A stretch of DNA of 64,000 nucleotides from Bradyrhizobium sp. 200 (lineage in GTDB: Bacteria > Pseudomonadota > Alphaproteobacteria > Rhizobiales > Xanthobacteraceae), in NCBI RefSeq assembly GCF_023100945.1, contig NZ_CP064689.1:2090001-2154000 (forward strand), given 5' to 3'. Shown in pieces: positions 45,384-55,700 of the stretch (positions within the stretch are counted from its first letter, which is position 1; each line of letters opens with the position of its first letter). The notes below the pieces were generated by a model, which was not told where the DNA came from, ran no database searches, and saw only the letters and a list, made by a program, of their open reading frames with translations. The translations under genes and the position numbers were made by a program.

Positions 45384-46516
45384 CGCTTCGTCTTCCCGAC
45401 GAGCTGCCGGTATACGAGCGTCGGGACCTCTGGAAATAGCTTGATCTCGCAAGTTCGCTCGAGGATATGGAGCGTTTGCGGGCAGCTGTCCTCGCGGATG
45501 CGCAAGTCATTACGGGATGCCCACGTGTAGGGATCCAACTTGGGATGCATGGTCGCACCGCTGCGGATCGATGCCCAGTCCTTGTAGACATGATCTCCCT
45601 CGATCAGTCGAGCAATCCCCCGCTGGGATCCGAACATACGCGCTTCCTCCGGGTCATCGAAGCACACAGTAATTCCGACGGCGGAGTCCGGATCGTTGTG
45701 GGGGCTCACCTTCATTCGATTGCCGAACGGCCCTGACAGTTTGTCCAGCCAGTAGAGGCGCCGAGCGCGACGGCGTTTGAGTTTTTTGTCCAACGTACGG
45801 ATCTGTGGCCGTAACATCGCGGCGGCTAGGTTTGTCATCCGGTAGTTTTGCCCGATGAATATCGGTTCACTTGTGCCAACCCGCCCTGGGCGAAAGTAGC
45901 TGCCGGGGTCGTGGTACATGAGCGCGCGCGTGTACGCCCGCTGCGAGTTCGTTAGCACGGCTCCACCTTCACCGGACTGGATGTTCTTCAGAACGTTGAA
46001 GCTGAAGGCTCCCGCGTCGCCCATCGTCCCGCATCGCCGGCCTCGGTAGGTCACGCCGACGGCCTGAGAGGCGTCCTCAATCACGACAAGGTTGTGTTCC
46101 TTGGCAATCGCTAGGATCGCATCCATGTCGCACACCAGGTTGAGCATGTGGACGACGATGATCGCCTTGGTGTACGGCGAGATCTTCTGCCGTATGTCCT
46201 CGGGATCGATGGTCAGCGTCTCATTGATTTCGGTCAGCACGGGGACGGCGCCGACGGCCAACGGCGCGCCGGCTGTAGCCACGTACGTGTAGCCAGGCAC
46301 AAGAACTTCGTCCCCCGGACCGATCCCACAACCTACCAGCGCGCTTATTAGAGCGCTCGTGCCGCTGTTCACCCCAAGCACGTGACGCACGCTCAGGAAA
46401 TTCTGCATCTCCTGCTCGAAGCGCTCGACGTCGGACACGCTGGAGGAGCGGTACCTGCCCAACTCGCCGCCAACAAGAACTCGAAGCGCCGAAGCTATGA
46501 CCCGCATGTCAATCAT
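45380..46516 (-). CDS. DegT/DnrJ/EryC1/StrS-family PLP aminotransferase
   Basis: A 378-residue PLP enzyme. It has GVNSGTSALISALVGCGIGP, DEVLVPGYTYVATAGAP, VVIEDASQAVGVTYRGRRCG (PLP-ring Asp) and FSFNVLKNIQSGEGGAVLTN with the Schiff-base Lys, then NYRMTNLAAAMLRPQI. Family members aminate keto-sugars on nucleotide carriers or make AHBA-like units. AGGAG lies 10 bases before the ATG. It follows the NRPS gene by 174 bases on the same strand and is coupled to the GT2, suggesting an amino-sugar or aminated starter for this cluster. Confidence 0.9.
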   Translation of the reverse strand: MIDMRVIASALRVLVGGELGRYRSSSVSDVERFEQEMQNFLSVRHVLGVNSGTSALISALVGCGIGPGDEVLVPGYTYVATAGAPLAVGAVPVLTEINETLTIDPEDIRQKISPYTKAIIVVHMLNLVCDMDAILAIAKEHNLVVIEDASQAVGVTYRGRRCGTMGDAGAFSFNVLKNIQSGEGGAVLTNSQRAYTRALMYHDPGSYFRPGRVGTSEPIFIGQNYRMTNLAAAMLRPQIRTLDKKLKRRRARRLYWLDKLSGPFGNRMKVSPHNDPDSAVGITVCFDDPEEARMFGSQRGIARLIEGDHVYKDWASIRSGATMHPKLDPYTWASRNDLRIREDSCPQTLHILERTCEIKLFPEVPTLVYRQLVGKTKR

Positions 46517-46690
46517 CAGAAGATTCTCCTACCGGAGCAGGCCTCCCACCGCAAGGGATGCAAAACCTGCATTAAGTAAAACTAACTAGCGCTCCAAAAG
46601 CAGCAATGAGCTGCCGCGTACGGTTCATTGCACACTGGGCGGGGCGGATTCCAACGGAATCCTGCCGCGCGAAGACGTTCATCATCCCGG

Positions 46691-49600
46691 CTAGCGGCCA
46701 CCGCGTACCTCGCGTCTTCGCTGCATCATTTCCCTGCGAAGCTGGCCACGATTTTGCTCCGGCGGGACCGCAGCATGGCCGGGATCGGTCTCGGAACCTG
46801 CGATCGCGGCGGCCAAGCTGCCTAATGTCGGAAACTGGAAAACACGAACAAGGGACATCTTGAGTCCCAGCTCCGCGCGGATCTTCTCGACGACCCGGAC
46901 CATCATCAAGGAATTGGCACCCAGATCGAAGAAGTTGTCGTCGACCCCTATCTCGTTCATTCCCAGCAATTCCCGGAAGATGGCAGCAAGCTTGCGCTCC
47001 ACTTCTGTGGCGGGCGGAATAAACGGCGTGGCGGTCTCCTGGCGCGCGCCGTCCGGCGAAGGCAATCCCTGGCGATCAAGCTTGCCATTGGGCGTCAGCG
47101 GCAGCGCCTCCAGCGGCACGAATGCCGAGGGAATCATGTACTCAGGCAAGGAGCTGCGCAAATGTTGTCGCAGTGCGGGCACAAGATTCGCTCCCGCGAC
47201 CGCTCGCAACGCGGGGCGATTTGCGTAGGTGGACAAGTCAGCCGCGGCGAGATCACGGCGTGACGCTCTTTCCGTCGCTGCCATTTCCGTCGGAGCCACG
47301 GCCGCTTCCGCCGCTTTTCGGAGCCGGAAGACAGCATCGAAGTATCCCGGTCCTGCGTCCGACCAATCGACGGCTACCTCATAATTCGCGTCGAGTACGC
47401 GCACGTCTTCGGGATCGATCCCCGAGGGCAGAGAGGAGGGGCCCACGGCTATCTCACCCAGCCGGTCGGCGGGAGAGCGGGCGTTGAGTGCGCGCAGCGC
47501 GGCCAGCGGCGCCGAAACCCGAGCGTTGGGGATTCCGGTAATACGCAGCGAGGCCGGCTCGGACCGCACCATCGTCTTCAGGGCCTCGAGCGTGCAGGGC
47601 TCGGGGGCTCGCCTGGTGTTTGTGACCATTGGCAATCGCGGCATTCCACCACGCTTGCGGATCACCACGTCGTAGCGGAAGCGGGTCATCTCGCTCGGCT
47701 GGCGGCCGAGCTTGAGTTCCACCTGCACGTCTTCGACTTCGGGAAGCCGCTGCCGGAGCGACAGGAACAGGTTGGGGTCCAGCACCAGTTCCGACTCTTC
47801 ATCGAGCCGTTTCTTCAACCGGGCCTGAAGCTCACCTGCGGGAGCGTCGGACGAGGCCTTCTGCAACTCAATCTCGCAGAGCATCGCCTCCAGCAGCGCG
47901 CGGCTGCGCACGTCACCCACAAAGATCGCGCCACCCGGGGCCAGCCGCTCGAAGGCCGCCACCAGCACGTCGAGGAGATACTCCACACCAGGGAAATATT
48001 GGACGACCGAGTTGATAACAATTGTGTCGAAAGGCCCGCCCTCGAGGGCAGCCAGCGTGTCGGCGGCCCTTTGCTCCAGAACCACGCCGCCCAGACCTCG
48101 CCGATCGGCCTCAGCCTTCACCCGCGCCAGAGCAGCCGCAGACAGATCGATGCCGTGATAAAGCTCGCAGCCCGGCGCGATGCGGAAGAGAACCATACCC
48201 GTACCGAAGCCTACCTCGAGCACGCGCCGTGGGCGCAGCCGCTGAATCCGTTCGGCCGTGCATTCGATCCATTCGCGCATTTGGGCTTCGGGAATCGGAT
48301 CGCCCGTATAGCTGCTCCTCCAGCCTGCGGTCTCCGAGGCGCCGTCATGCCGGTAAGTCTCGTCCCAGATCGTCTCCCAGTGCGCCGTTGTCGGAGCGCT
48401 GCCCTGGGTGGGCGCGACGACGTAAGCGATGAGCCGCTGTGCGCCGGCCGCATCCGGTCCGGCCACGACCGCGCTCTGTCGTACCGAGGGATGTCGATTC
48501 AATACAGCCTCGATCTCGCCCGGCTCAATCCGGTGACCTCGGATCTTCACTTGATGGTCGTGACGTCCCAAATACGCAAGCGTGCCATCGGGCAGCCACT
48601 GCCCGAGATCGCCAGTCCGGTAGAGGCGAGATTCAGGACCGCCAAAGGGATCGGGGACAAAGCGCTCTAGGGTCAGCTCAGGTCGCTCCAGGTAGCCTCG
48701 GGCTACGCCGGCGCCCCCAATCAGGATTTCACCGGGTACGCCGACCGGCAGCGGCCGCAGGGATCGATCGACCACATAGACCGTGGTGTTTGCAACCGGC
48801 CTTCCGATCGTGATCGGATCATCGGCGCCACCCACCGGACTGGTGGTTGACCATATGCATGTCTCCGTGGGGCCGTACATGTTGTGGATTTCGCCCCGGT
48901 AGCTTGTCCGCAATCGCTCGACCAGCGTGCGTGGCAGTGGTTCGCCGCCAACAAGCAGCTTGCGTAGCGAGCCCAACGCGTCGAGCGAGGCCTCGTCCGC
49001 AACCAGCATGCTTGCCAGGGACGGGGTGGCCTGAAGGTGGGTCACGCCGTGGCTACGAATCTGCGAAGGAATATCCAGCACCGGCGCGTTCGAGACCGGA
49101 GTAACGGACGGATTGGACATGCGACGCAATTCGTCCAGGTAGGGAAGGCTGGCCAGCACGTCATCGGCCGCGACTCCGAAGTCGATCAGGCAGGCGATCT
49201 CATCGACGCCAAATTGCTTCAGTTTTTCGATCGTGGCCATGCAGGAGGTCGGAGATCCGAACAAGCCCGCAGTCTTGAAGTAGCGATCGAACGCATGTTC
49301 CATGATGGCGTCGAGCTCTTCCGGCTCCAGGTCGGCCAGGCTCATGTTCGGCGCCGCCTGTTCTTTTCGGTCATCGCCCTTGGCGAAGGCGGTCAACTCC
49401 CATCGCATCTTGGAAATGAGATCGGTCGAAGTCTTCAAGTATTCCAGGAAGGGGCCGCGAACCTTGTTGCGCACGGCGTCCACGTCTGGGGCCACGAAGG
49501 TGTGCAGCATGAGGGTCACTATGCCCGCCCCGTCGTGGCCGGCGTCGGTCCAGGCCTTGCGGTAGATGGCAACGTTCTCAACAAGTTGCTCGGGCTTCAT

Positions 49601-52267
49601 CACCAAAAGGTTTGTCAGCACGTTGGCGCCCAGCCGTCCGGCAAGCGCAAAGGTCTCCGGCGCAGAGCTTGCGGTCACCCACATCTTGGGTTCGCGTTGC
49701 ACTGGAGGTGGAAAAGTTTTTACTTCAACCGGCTGACCGTCGCCGCCAATCGCCTTGACCGCCTCGCCGCGCCAGAGCGCCTTCACGGTTTCGATGCCGC
49801 TGGCCATAAGCTCACGGCGATTCTTGTAGTTCTCCGGCTGCAGCACGAAGTCGCGGGCGTGCCATCCAGAGGCGAAGCTCAGCCCCACCCGGCCGTTAGA
49901 GAGGTTGTCCACGACGGACCATTCCTCTGCGACACGAATCGGATTGTGCAGCGGCAGCACGACGCTCCCCGCCCGGATGCCGATGCGCCGGGTAACCGCT
50001 GCGACTGCGGCGCCAGTCAAGGCCGCGTTAGGGTACAGGCCGCCGAAAGGATGGAAATGACGCTCCGGCGTCCACACGGCGGAGAAACCGTGCTCGTCGG
50101 CATACTTTGCTCCTTCAAGCAACAGGCGGTACTTGCCGCCGGCCGCCTCGGCAGCATCGGCGGCAAAGTAAAATAGACTGAAATCGATCGGCCTCGCGTC
50201 CAGTCCCGTCCTCGTCGCCGCGCGCGCCAGCCGCTCGGGCTCCTGCTGGATGGCCACGGTGAAGCCGCGCGCCAGCGTCCAAAACAACTCCAATACCGAA
50301 ATGTCGAAGGAGATGCTGGTGGTTGCGAGCCAGACGCCGGGTTCCGTCCCCAACACCTGGTCCATGGCTGTGAAGAAATTCGCGACGTTGCGGTGTTCGA
50401 TCATGACCCCCTTGGGACGACCGGTGGAGCCCGACGTAAAGATGACATAGGCAAGGTGTTCGCCGGTCATGGCCACGCGCGGCCGAGCCGCTTCTCCGGG
50501 TTCCGCGGCCGCGTCTACACACAGCGCATGGCTGTGAGGCGGCAGCGAGCCAGCCAGGTTCGTGGTCGTTACCACCAGGCGGGCTCGCGTGTCCTCGAGC
50601 ATCAGTGCGATTCGCTCACTGGGGTAGGACGGATCCATCGGCACATAGGCTGCACCAGCCTTGAGGATGCCCAGCAGACCGACCATCATTTCGATCGACC
50701 GCTCGACGTAGATGCCGACCATCTGGTCGGGTCTCGCGCCGTTAGCGATCAGGGCTTGGGCCAGATGATTGGCACGGCGATCCAGGTCGCGGTAGGTGAG
50801 CGAGCGGTCGCCGTCGACAAGCGCGATCGCATCCGGTGTGCGGTCGGCCTGTGCTTCAAACGCCTCGTGCACGCAGTGCGGCCCCGCCAGCGGTTTTGCC
50901 GTATCATTCCAGATCCGGAGCGTCGATCGCGCATCCTCCGACGGCAGCCGTGGCATATCGCCGAGCCTGGTCTCAGGCCGGTGCGCTATCGCGACAAGGA
51001 TCGCTTGCAGCAGGTCGGCGATTCGCTCGACGGCGGCGGGTGCAAAACAGCTCGTGTCGTAGGACAGCGTGAAGGTCAACTGGGGGCCGTCATAGGCCAT
51101 CACGTTGAACGGGAAATTGGTCTGGTGGTGCATCATGGACTCGCGATGCTGCCATTCCGGACCGAACGATTTCAGGCGTGCATCGTCGGTTTGAGGATTG
51201 AAGACGATGATGGAGTCGAATAGTGACTGCCCGCGACTGACCTCGCTGGCGCGAAGAATATCGACGAGCGGGGTGTGTTCGAACCGTTGCAGCTCGATCT
51301 GCTGCTCGCGCAACTGGCGGCAGAGTTCGAGCACGGGCAGCTCGAAGGGAAGCTTGACCCGCATCGGCACCGTATTGATGAACAGCCCGAGAATACGATT
51401 AGCACCTTCGATCGACGACCGGCGGCAGGCTCTGATGACGCCATAGGCGACATCGTCCTGGGCCGAGAATGCCGAGAGCACGAGCGCCCACGCGGCCTCG
51501 ACCAAGACGGGCGTCCGCAGCGATTCCCGTTCGCAGAGCGCATGCAACTTGCTCGTATCGGTTGGCGAGAGTGCAAGTGCCAGCGTGGCGTGACCCGCCG
51601 CGGGTTGCTCATGCGAAGTTGGAATTCGTAGCGCCTCGAGATTGGTCGGCGTCCGGAAACCGACCAGAGAATTGCGCCAGTAAGCCTCGGCTGCCGCGGC
51701 GTTGGTCGTCAGATGCTGTTGCAGCCAGTCGATATGCTCCCGGTATGCCGGGCGCGCTTCGAACGACGGTGGCTCACCGCGCGCTGTCGCGGCGCAGATG
51801 TCGAACACCTCTTTCACAACGGAGGCGAAACAGGAATCGAGGATCGCGTGCGAATAGGTGAAGACGATCTGGCGGCGATCGCCGCCGAGCTGCAGCACCG
51901 TCACGCGCCACAGCGGTGCAACGTCCAGCGCGAAGGCACGCGATCGATCTTCGGCAAGGAAACGGCTCAGTGCCTCTGCCTGCTCCTCTGGCGTCATCGC
52001 CGACAGGTCGCGTATCTCGAACGGGACCACGATCTCGTGCAAGACCTCCTGAAGCGGAGCTTTCAGTCCTTCCCAGCGGAATCGGGTGCGCAGGATCGGC
52101 TGCTGCTTCGCAACCCTTGCCCAGGCGTCGGCGAGGCGGTTCGTGTCGATTGGTTCATTGAGCCGTATTTCGAGCTGCTCGACGTCCACGCCCCGGGCGC
52201 GAGCCTCGAGGTGATGAAACAGCATGCCTTGCTGAAGCGGCGAAAGAGGGTAACTGTCCTGAACCAT
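46691..52267 (-). CDS. NRPS module: C-A(luciferase-like monooxygenase, methyltransferase)-PCP
   Basis: About 1,858 residues. A condensation domain (1-430) has SHAILDS at 139-145 in place of H-H-x3-D-G. The adenylation domain starts near 470 (YVIFTSGSTGRPKGVMIEH). Between A4 (ISFDISVLELFW) and A5 (NMYGPTETCIW) lies a ~350-residue FMN luciferase-like monooxygenase (about 693-1044; FSLFYFAAD, WTPERHFHPFGG) of the MupA/Atu3671 type. After A8 (HQVKIRGHRIEPGEIEAVL) comes a SAM methyltransferase (about 1299-1539; VLEVGFGTGM). A10 (LPLTPNGKLDR) and a PCP (DNFFDLGANSLMM) end it; there is no TE. The ten A-domain residues read D655 I656 L659 Q1079 L1105 G1107 M1130 I1138 W1139 K1729, predicting glycine. 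ATG 52267 is favoured over GTG 52285. Confidence 0.92.
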   Translation of the reverse strand: MVQDSYPLSPLQQGMLFHHLEARARGVDVEQLEIRLNEPIDTNRLADAWARVAKQQPILRTRFRWEGLKAPLQEVLHEIVVPFEIRDLSAMTPEEQAEALSRFLAEDRSRAFALDVAPLWRVTVLQLGGDRRQIVFTYSHAILDSCFASVVKEVFDICAATARGEPPSFEARPAYREHIDWLQQHLTTNAAAAEAYWRNSLVGFRTPTNLEALRIPTSHEQPAAGHATLALALSPTDTSKLHALCERESLRTPVLVEAAWALVLSAFSAQDDVAYGVIRACRRSSIEGANRILGLFINTVPMRVKLPFELPVLELCRQLREQQIELQRFEHTPLVDILRASEVSRGQSLFDSIIVFNPQTDDARLKSFGPEWQHRESMMHHQTNFPFNVMAYDGPQLTFTLSYDTSCFAPAAVERIADLLQAILVAIAHRPETRLGDMPRLPSEDARSTLRIWNDTAKPLAGPHCVHEAFEAQADRTPDAIALVDGDRSLTYRDLDRRANHLAQALIANGARPDQMVGIYVERSIEMMVGLLGILKAGAAYVPMDPSYPSERIALMLEDTRARLVVTTTNLAGSLPPHSHALCVDAAAEPGEAARPRVAMTGEHLAYVIFTSGSTGRPKGVMIEHRNVANFFTAMDQVLGTEPGVWLATTSISFDISVLELFWTLARGFTVAIQQEPERLARAATRTGLDARPIDFSLFYFAADAAEAAGGKYRLLLEGAKYADEHGFSAVWTPERHFHPFGGLYPNAALTGAAVAAVTRRIGIRAGSVVLPLHNPIRVAEEWSVVDNLSNGRVGLSFASGWHARDFVLQPENYKNRRELMASGIETVKALWRGEAVKAIGGDGQPVEVKTFPPPVQREPKMWVTASSAPETFALAGRLGANVLTNLLVMKPEQLVENVAIYRKAWTDAGHDGAGIVTLMLHTFVAPDVDAVRNKVRGPFLEYLKTSTDLISKMRWELTAFAKGDDRKEQAAPNMSLADLEPEELDAIMEHAFDRYFKTAGLFGSPTSCMATIEKLKQFGVDEIACLIDFGVAADDVLASLPYLDELRRMSNPSVTPVSNAPVLDIPSQIRSHGVTHLQATPSLASMLVADEASLDALGSLRKLLVGGEPLPRTLVERLRTSYRGEIHNMYGPTETCIWSTTSPVGGADDPITIGRPVANTTVYVVDRSLRPLPVGVPGEILIGGAGVARGYLERPELTLERFVPDPFGGPESRLYRTGDLGQWLPDGTLAYLGRHDHQVKIRGHRIEPGEIEAVLNRHPSVRQSAVVAGPDAAGAQRLIAYVVAPTQGSAPTTAHWETIWDETYRHDGASETAGWRSSYTGDPIPEAQMREWIECTAERIQRLRPRRVLEVGFGTGMVLFRIAPGCELYHGIDLSAAALARVKAEADRRGLGGVVLEQRAADTLAALEGGPFDTIVINSVVQYFPGVEYLLDVLVAAFERLAPGGAIFVGDVRSRALLEAMLCEIELQKASSDAPAGELQARLKKRLDEESELVLDPNLFLSLRQRLPEVEDVQVELKLGRQPSEMTRFRYDVVIRKRGGMPRLPMVTNTRRAPEPCTLEALKTMVRSEPASLRITGIPNARVSAPLAALRALNARSPADRLGEIAVGPSSLPSGIDPEDVRVLDANYEVAVDWSDAGPGYFDAVFRLRKAAEAAVAPTEMAATERASRRDLAAADLSTYANRPALRAVAGANLVPALRQHLRSSLPEYMIPSAFVPLEALPLTPNGKLDRQGLPSPDGARQETATPFIPPATEVERKLAAIFRELLGMNEIGVDDNFFDLGANSLMMVRVVEKIRAELGLKMSLVRVFQFPTLGSLAAAIAGSETDPGHAAVPPEQNRGQLRREMMQRRREVRGGR

Positions 52268-52271
52268 GGTA

Positions 52272-52276
52272 CTCCC
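52272..52276 (-). promoter_or_regulatory. Ribosome binding site that fixes the NRPS start
   Basis: GGGAG on the reverse strand ends 4 bases before the ATG at 52267 and overlaps the coding frame of the alternative GTG at 52285. This favours the ATG. Confidence 0.6.
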
Positions 52277-52720
52277 AGAGCTCACCGCGAGCGATCGATC
52301 GGGGAGCCAAAACCGATTTGGACCCGTCGGTCACCGTTACAATAATAAACAAAATGATACTATAAATGAGGCGCAATATGGCTAATATAATCGGCCACAT
52401 TCAGGAAGCGAATCTTCGTTCGCGGTCTGTCATCAGGCTTAGGTCGGGAAGCGTACATGCAACTAACCCTTAACCTTACTATCGATGGATCGTGATCAAT
52501 CAAAGGTTTAGCCATCGCGCCCTATGAACGGGGATGCCAGATGCTTGGCGATTGCAGGCGGGATATAGTTAAAGGCAGCTTGGCCAAGCTGTCCACCGTC
52601 GATCAACCCGGCGTTGTGGCATTGAGTGTCGAGCGCAAACGCAGTCCATTAACCCACCTTCGGTTTTCAGCTTGAATCACCAGTGCTTTATCGCTGATTT
52701 ACGGCCTCGGAGCGTGCCCA
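52277..52720. promoter_or_regulatory. Shared divergent promoter region of the NRPS and PKS genes
   Basis: About 440 bases between the two megasynthase genes. The NRPS-proximal part is AT-rich (AATAATAAACAAAATGATAC, then TATAAATGA and GGCTAATATAATC), in contrast to the GC-rich genes, and near 52470 there is CTAACCCTTAACC. Both genes are probably controlled from here. No regulator gene is nearby. Confidence 0.5.
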
Positions 52721-55700
52721 GTGCAGGATTTAGTAGTGCAAGACGGAGGCACGACAGGCAGCGAAGCATCTTCCATCGCAATTGTCGGTATGTCGGGACG
52801 TTTCCCCGGCGCACCCAACGTGGCGACGTTCTGGAAGAATATTCGTGAGGGTCGTGAAACCATTCGTGTCTTCACCGAGCAGGAGTTGCTCGCCGCTGGC
52901 GAACGCCCCGAGCTTCTGCGCGACCCGGCCTATGTCAAGGCATGCGGCTACCTCGACGATATCGACAAATTCGATGCGGCGTTTTTTGGCATCTCTCCTC
53001 GCGACGCCGCGGTCTTCGACCCGCAGCACCGCTTGTTTCTCGAATGCGCATCGGAGGCGTTCGAGGATGCGGGTTACGTAGGCGGGAAGATCGGGGGCCC
53101 GGTCGCCGTCTTTGCTGCATCAGGCGCGAGCGACTACTTCACTTACAACCTCGCGACCAACGAAGAGGTTCTGCGCTCGATCGGGGTGTGGCTGCTCCGT
53201 CACACCGGCAACGATCCCAACTTTCTCGCAACGCGCGTATCCTACGAACTGGACCTCGTTGGCCCGAGCATGAATGTACAGACGGCTTGTTCGTCGTCGA
53301 TTGTTGCGGTTCATCTCGCTTGCCAGAGCCTCCTCAACGGAGAGTGCGATGTGGCGCTTGCCGGCGCCTCCACCATCTATCCGGAACAGCTAGGCTACGT
53401 GTACAGGCCGGGGGAGATCCTGTCTCCTGACGGTCACTGTCGTGCGTTCGACGCCCAGGCCGGAGGCACCGTGATGGCCTCCGCGGTCGGTTGTGTCGTT
53501 CTCAAGCGTCTCTCGGACGCCGTGCGGGACGGCGACTGTATCCGTGCCGTGATCCGCGGCTCGGCGCTCAACAACGATGGCTCCGACAAGGTGGGGTACC
53601 TCGCCCCGAGCGTCAGCGGGCAGGCTCGGGTGATTGCCGAGGCTCTGGATCTCGCCCGTGTCGCTCCCGAAGACGTGTCATATGTCGAGGCGCACGGCAC
53701 CGGCACTCTTATCGGTGATCCGATCGAGATCGCTGCCCTGGTTCAGGCTTTCGGGCCTGAAGTCCAAAAGCAATCATGCGCCATCGGCTCGGTCAAATCG
53801 AACATCGGCCACGCCGGTGAGGCCGCGGGCATGTGCAGTCTGATCAAGACCATCTGTGCCCTCGAGCACCGCGAGTTGCCGCCCTCTCTGCACTATCAAT
53901 CGCCAAATCCGCAGGCTGACCTTTCCAACTCGCCATTCTTCGTCAATACCAGCCTGCGCCCCTGGTCGGTAGCGCCTGGCAAGACGCGGATCGCGGGCGT
54001 CACGAGCCTCGGCGCGGGTGGGACCAACGCCCATCTCATCTTGGAAGAGGGCCCAATTCGACCTCCACAGACCCGCGGTGACGCAGGATCGCAACTGCTT
54101 TTGCTCTCGTCACGCAGCAGCGCTGCGCTTGAGGTGGCGGCCGGCAATCTGGCCAGCTATCTGCGGGCGCATCCAGGGCAGCCGCTGGACGAGGTCGCAT
54201 TCACGCTGACGGCCGGGCGCGAGGCCTTTGAGTTTCGTCGTTCTCTGGTGGCGTCCGATGCGGCCGCTGCGGCGGCTGCGCTGGAAGCCGGAGATCCGCA
54301 GCGCGTGTTTACAGGCAAGGCCGTGCGAGAGCCCACCTCCACGGTGTTTCTCTTCCCCGGCGGCGGAGCGCAATACGCCGGCATGGGTGCGGAACTCTAC
54401 GAAAAGGAGCCGGTCTACCGCGACGCAGTGGACGCTTGCCTCTCCGTGGTTCAGCCCCAGTTCAAGCTCGATCTGCGTCGCTTGATGTTTCCACCGCCCG
54501 ACGAGATGGCCAAGGCGGACAAGCAGTTGGAAGCACCCTCTTTGGCGCTTCCTGCACTCTTCGCGGTCGAGTATGCCCTTGCGATGCTGCTGCAATCGTG
54601 GGGCCTTGTCCCGGCCGCGCTGATCGGGCATAGCGCCGGCGAGTATGCCGCGGCCTGTATCTCCGGCGTATTCACGATGCCGGATGCAATTTCGCTTGTC
54701 GCGCTGCGCGGCATGTTGTTCGAGAAGCTGCCACGCGGTGCCATGCTATCGCTCGCGTTGCCCGAGGAGCAAGTGCGCCCGCTTCTCGGAAGCGAGCTTT
54801 CGCTTGCGGCAGTGAACGGACCTTCGCTTTGCGTCGCATCGGGACCGGTGGACGCGATCGCACGGCTCGAGTCGAAGCTCGCTGCGGAAGAGATCGAGCA
54901 TACGCGCGTGCACATCGACGTCGCCGCCCATTCGTCGATGCTTGAGCCGATCCTGTCGGAGTTCGAGCGCTTCTGCAGACCTATCGCCTTCCAGAAGCCG
55001 AAGATTCCGTTTGTGTCCAACCTGACCGGCACCTGGATCACAGACAGCGAAGCGACGGACCCGGCATACTGGGTCCGTCATCTCCGAAACACCGTGCGGT
55101 TCGACCAGGGCGCTCGGACCTTGCTGGGGACTGGAAGTCGCGCGCTGCTGGAAGTCGGACCTGGCCGCACGCTCGCCAGCCTCTGCAGGCAGCAGCCTAA
55201 GAAAGCCGCGGTGGTAGCCACCGCGCTCCGCCATCCCAGCGAAGCGGCGTCTGACGTCACTTTTCTGAAGGAGGCGGTAGGGCGGCTCTGGGTTGCAGGC
55301 ATCGAGATCGATCCCAGCCGTTTTTTCGCGCGCGATTCACAACGGCGCGTCTCGTTGCCCACCTATCCCTTTGAGAGGCAGCGATACTGGGTCGACAAGG
55401 GCGTCCGGGCCGCGCCCTCGCAGTCGCTGACACGGCGACCCGATCTGGGCCAGTGGTTCTCGGCACCTTCGTTCCTGCGTGCGGCGCCCTCCGAGCCGCT
55501 TTCCGCGGAGGAGCTTCGCAAGCCGTGGCTGGTTTTCACCGACAAGTCACCGCTGGCCAGGGCAATCGTCGAACGCTTGCGCGCGTTCGGCGCACGGGTG
55601 TCCACGGTAGTATCTTCGGGCCATTTTGCGGAGCGCGGCGAACTGAGCTTCGCGATCGATCCGGCCCGCGCAGCCGACTATTCCAAGCTGATGGAGGTGC

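Noticed and set aside
48211..48670. Forward-strand frames of 80-220 residues inside the NRPS gene
   Set aside because: They are antisense shadows of a gene with clear domain motifs on the other strand.
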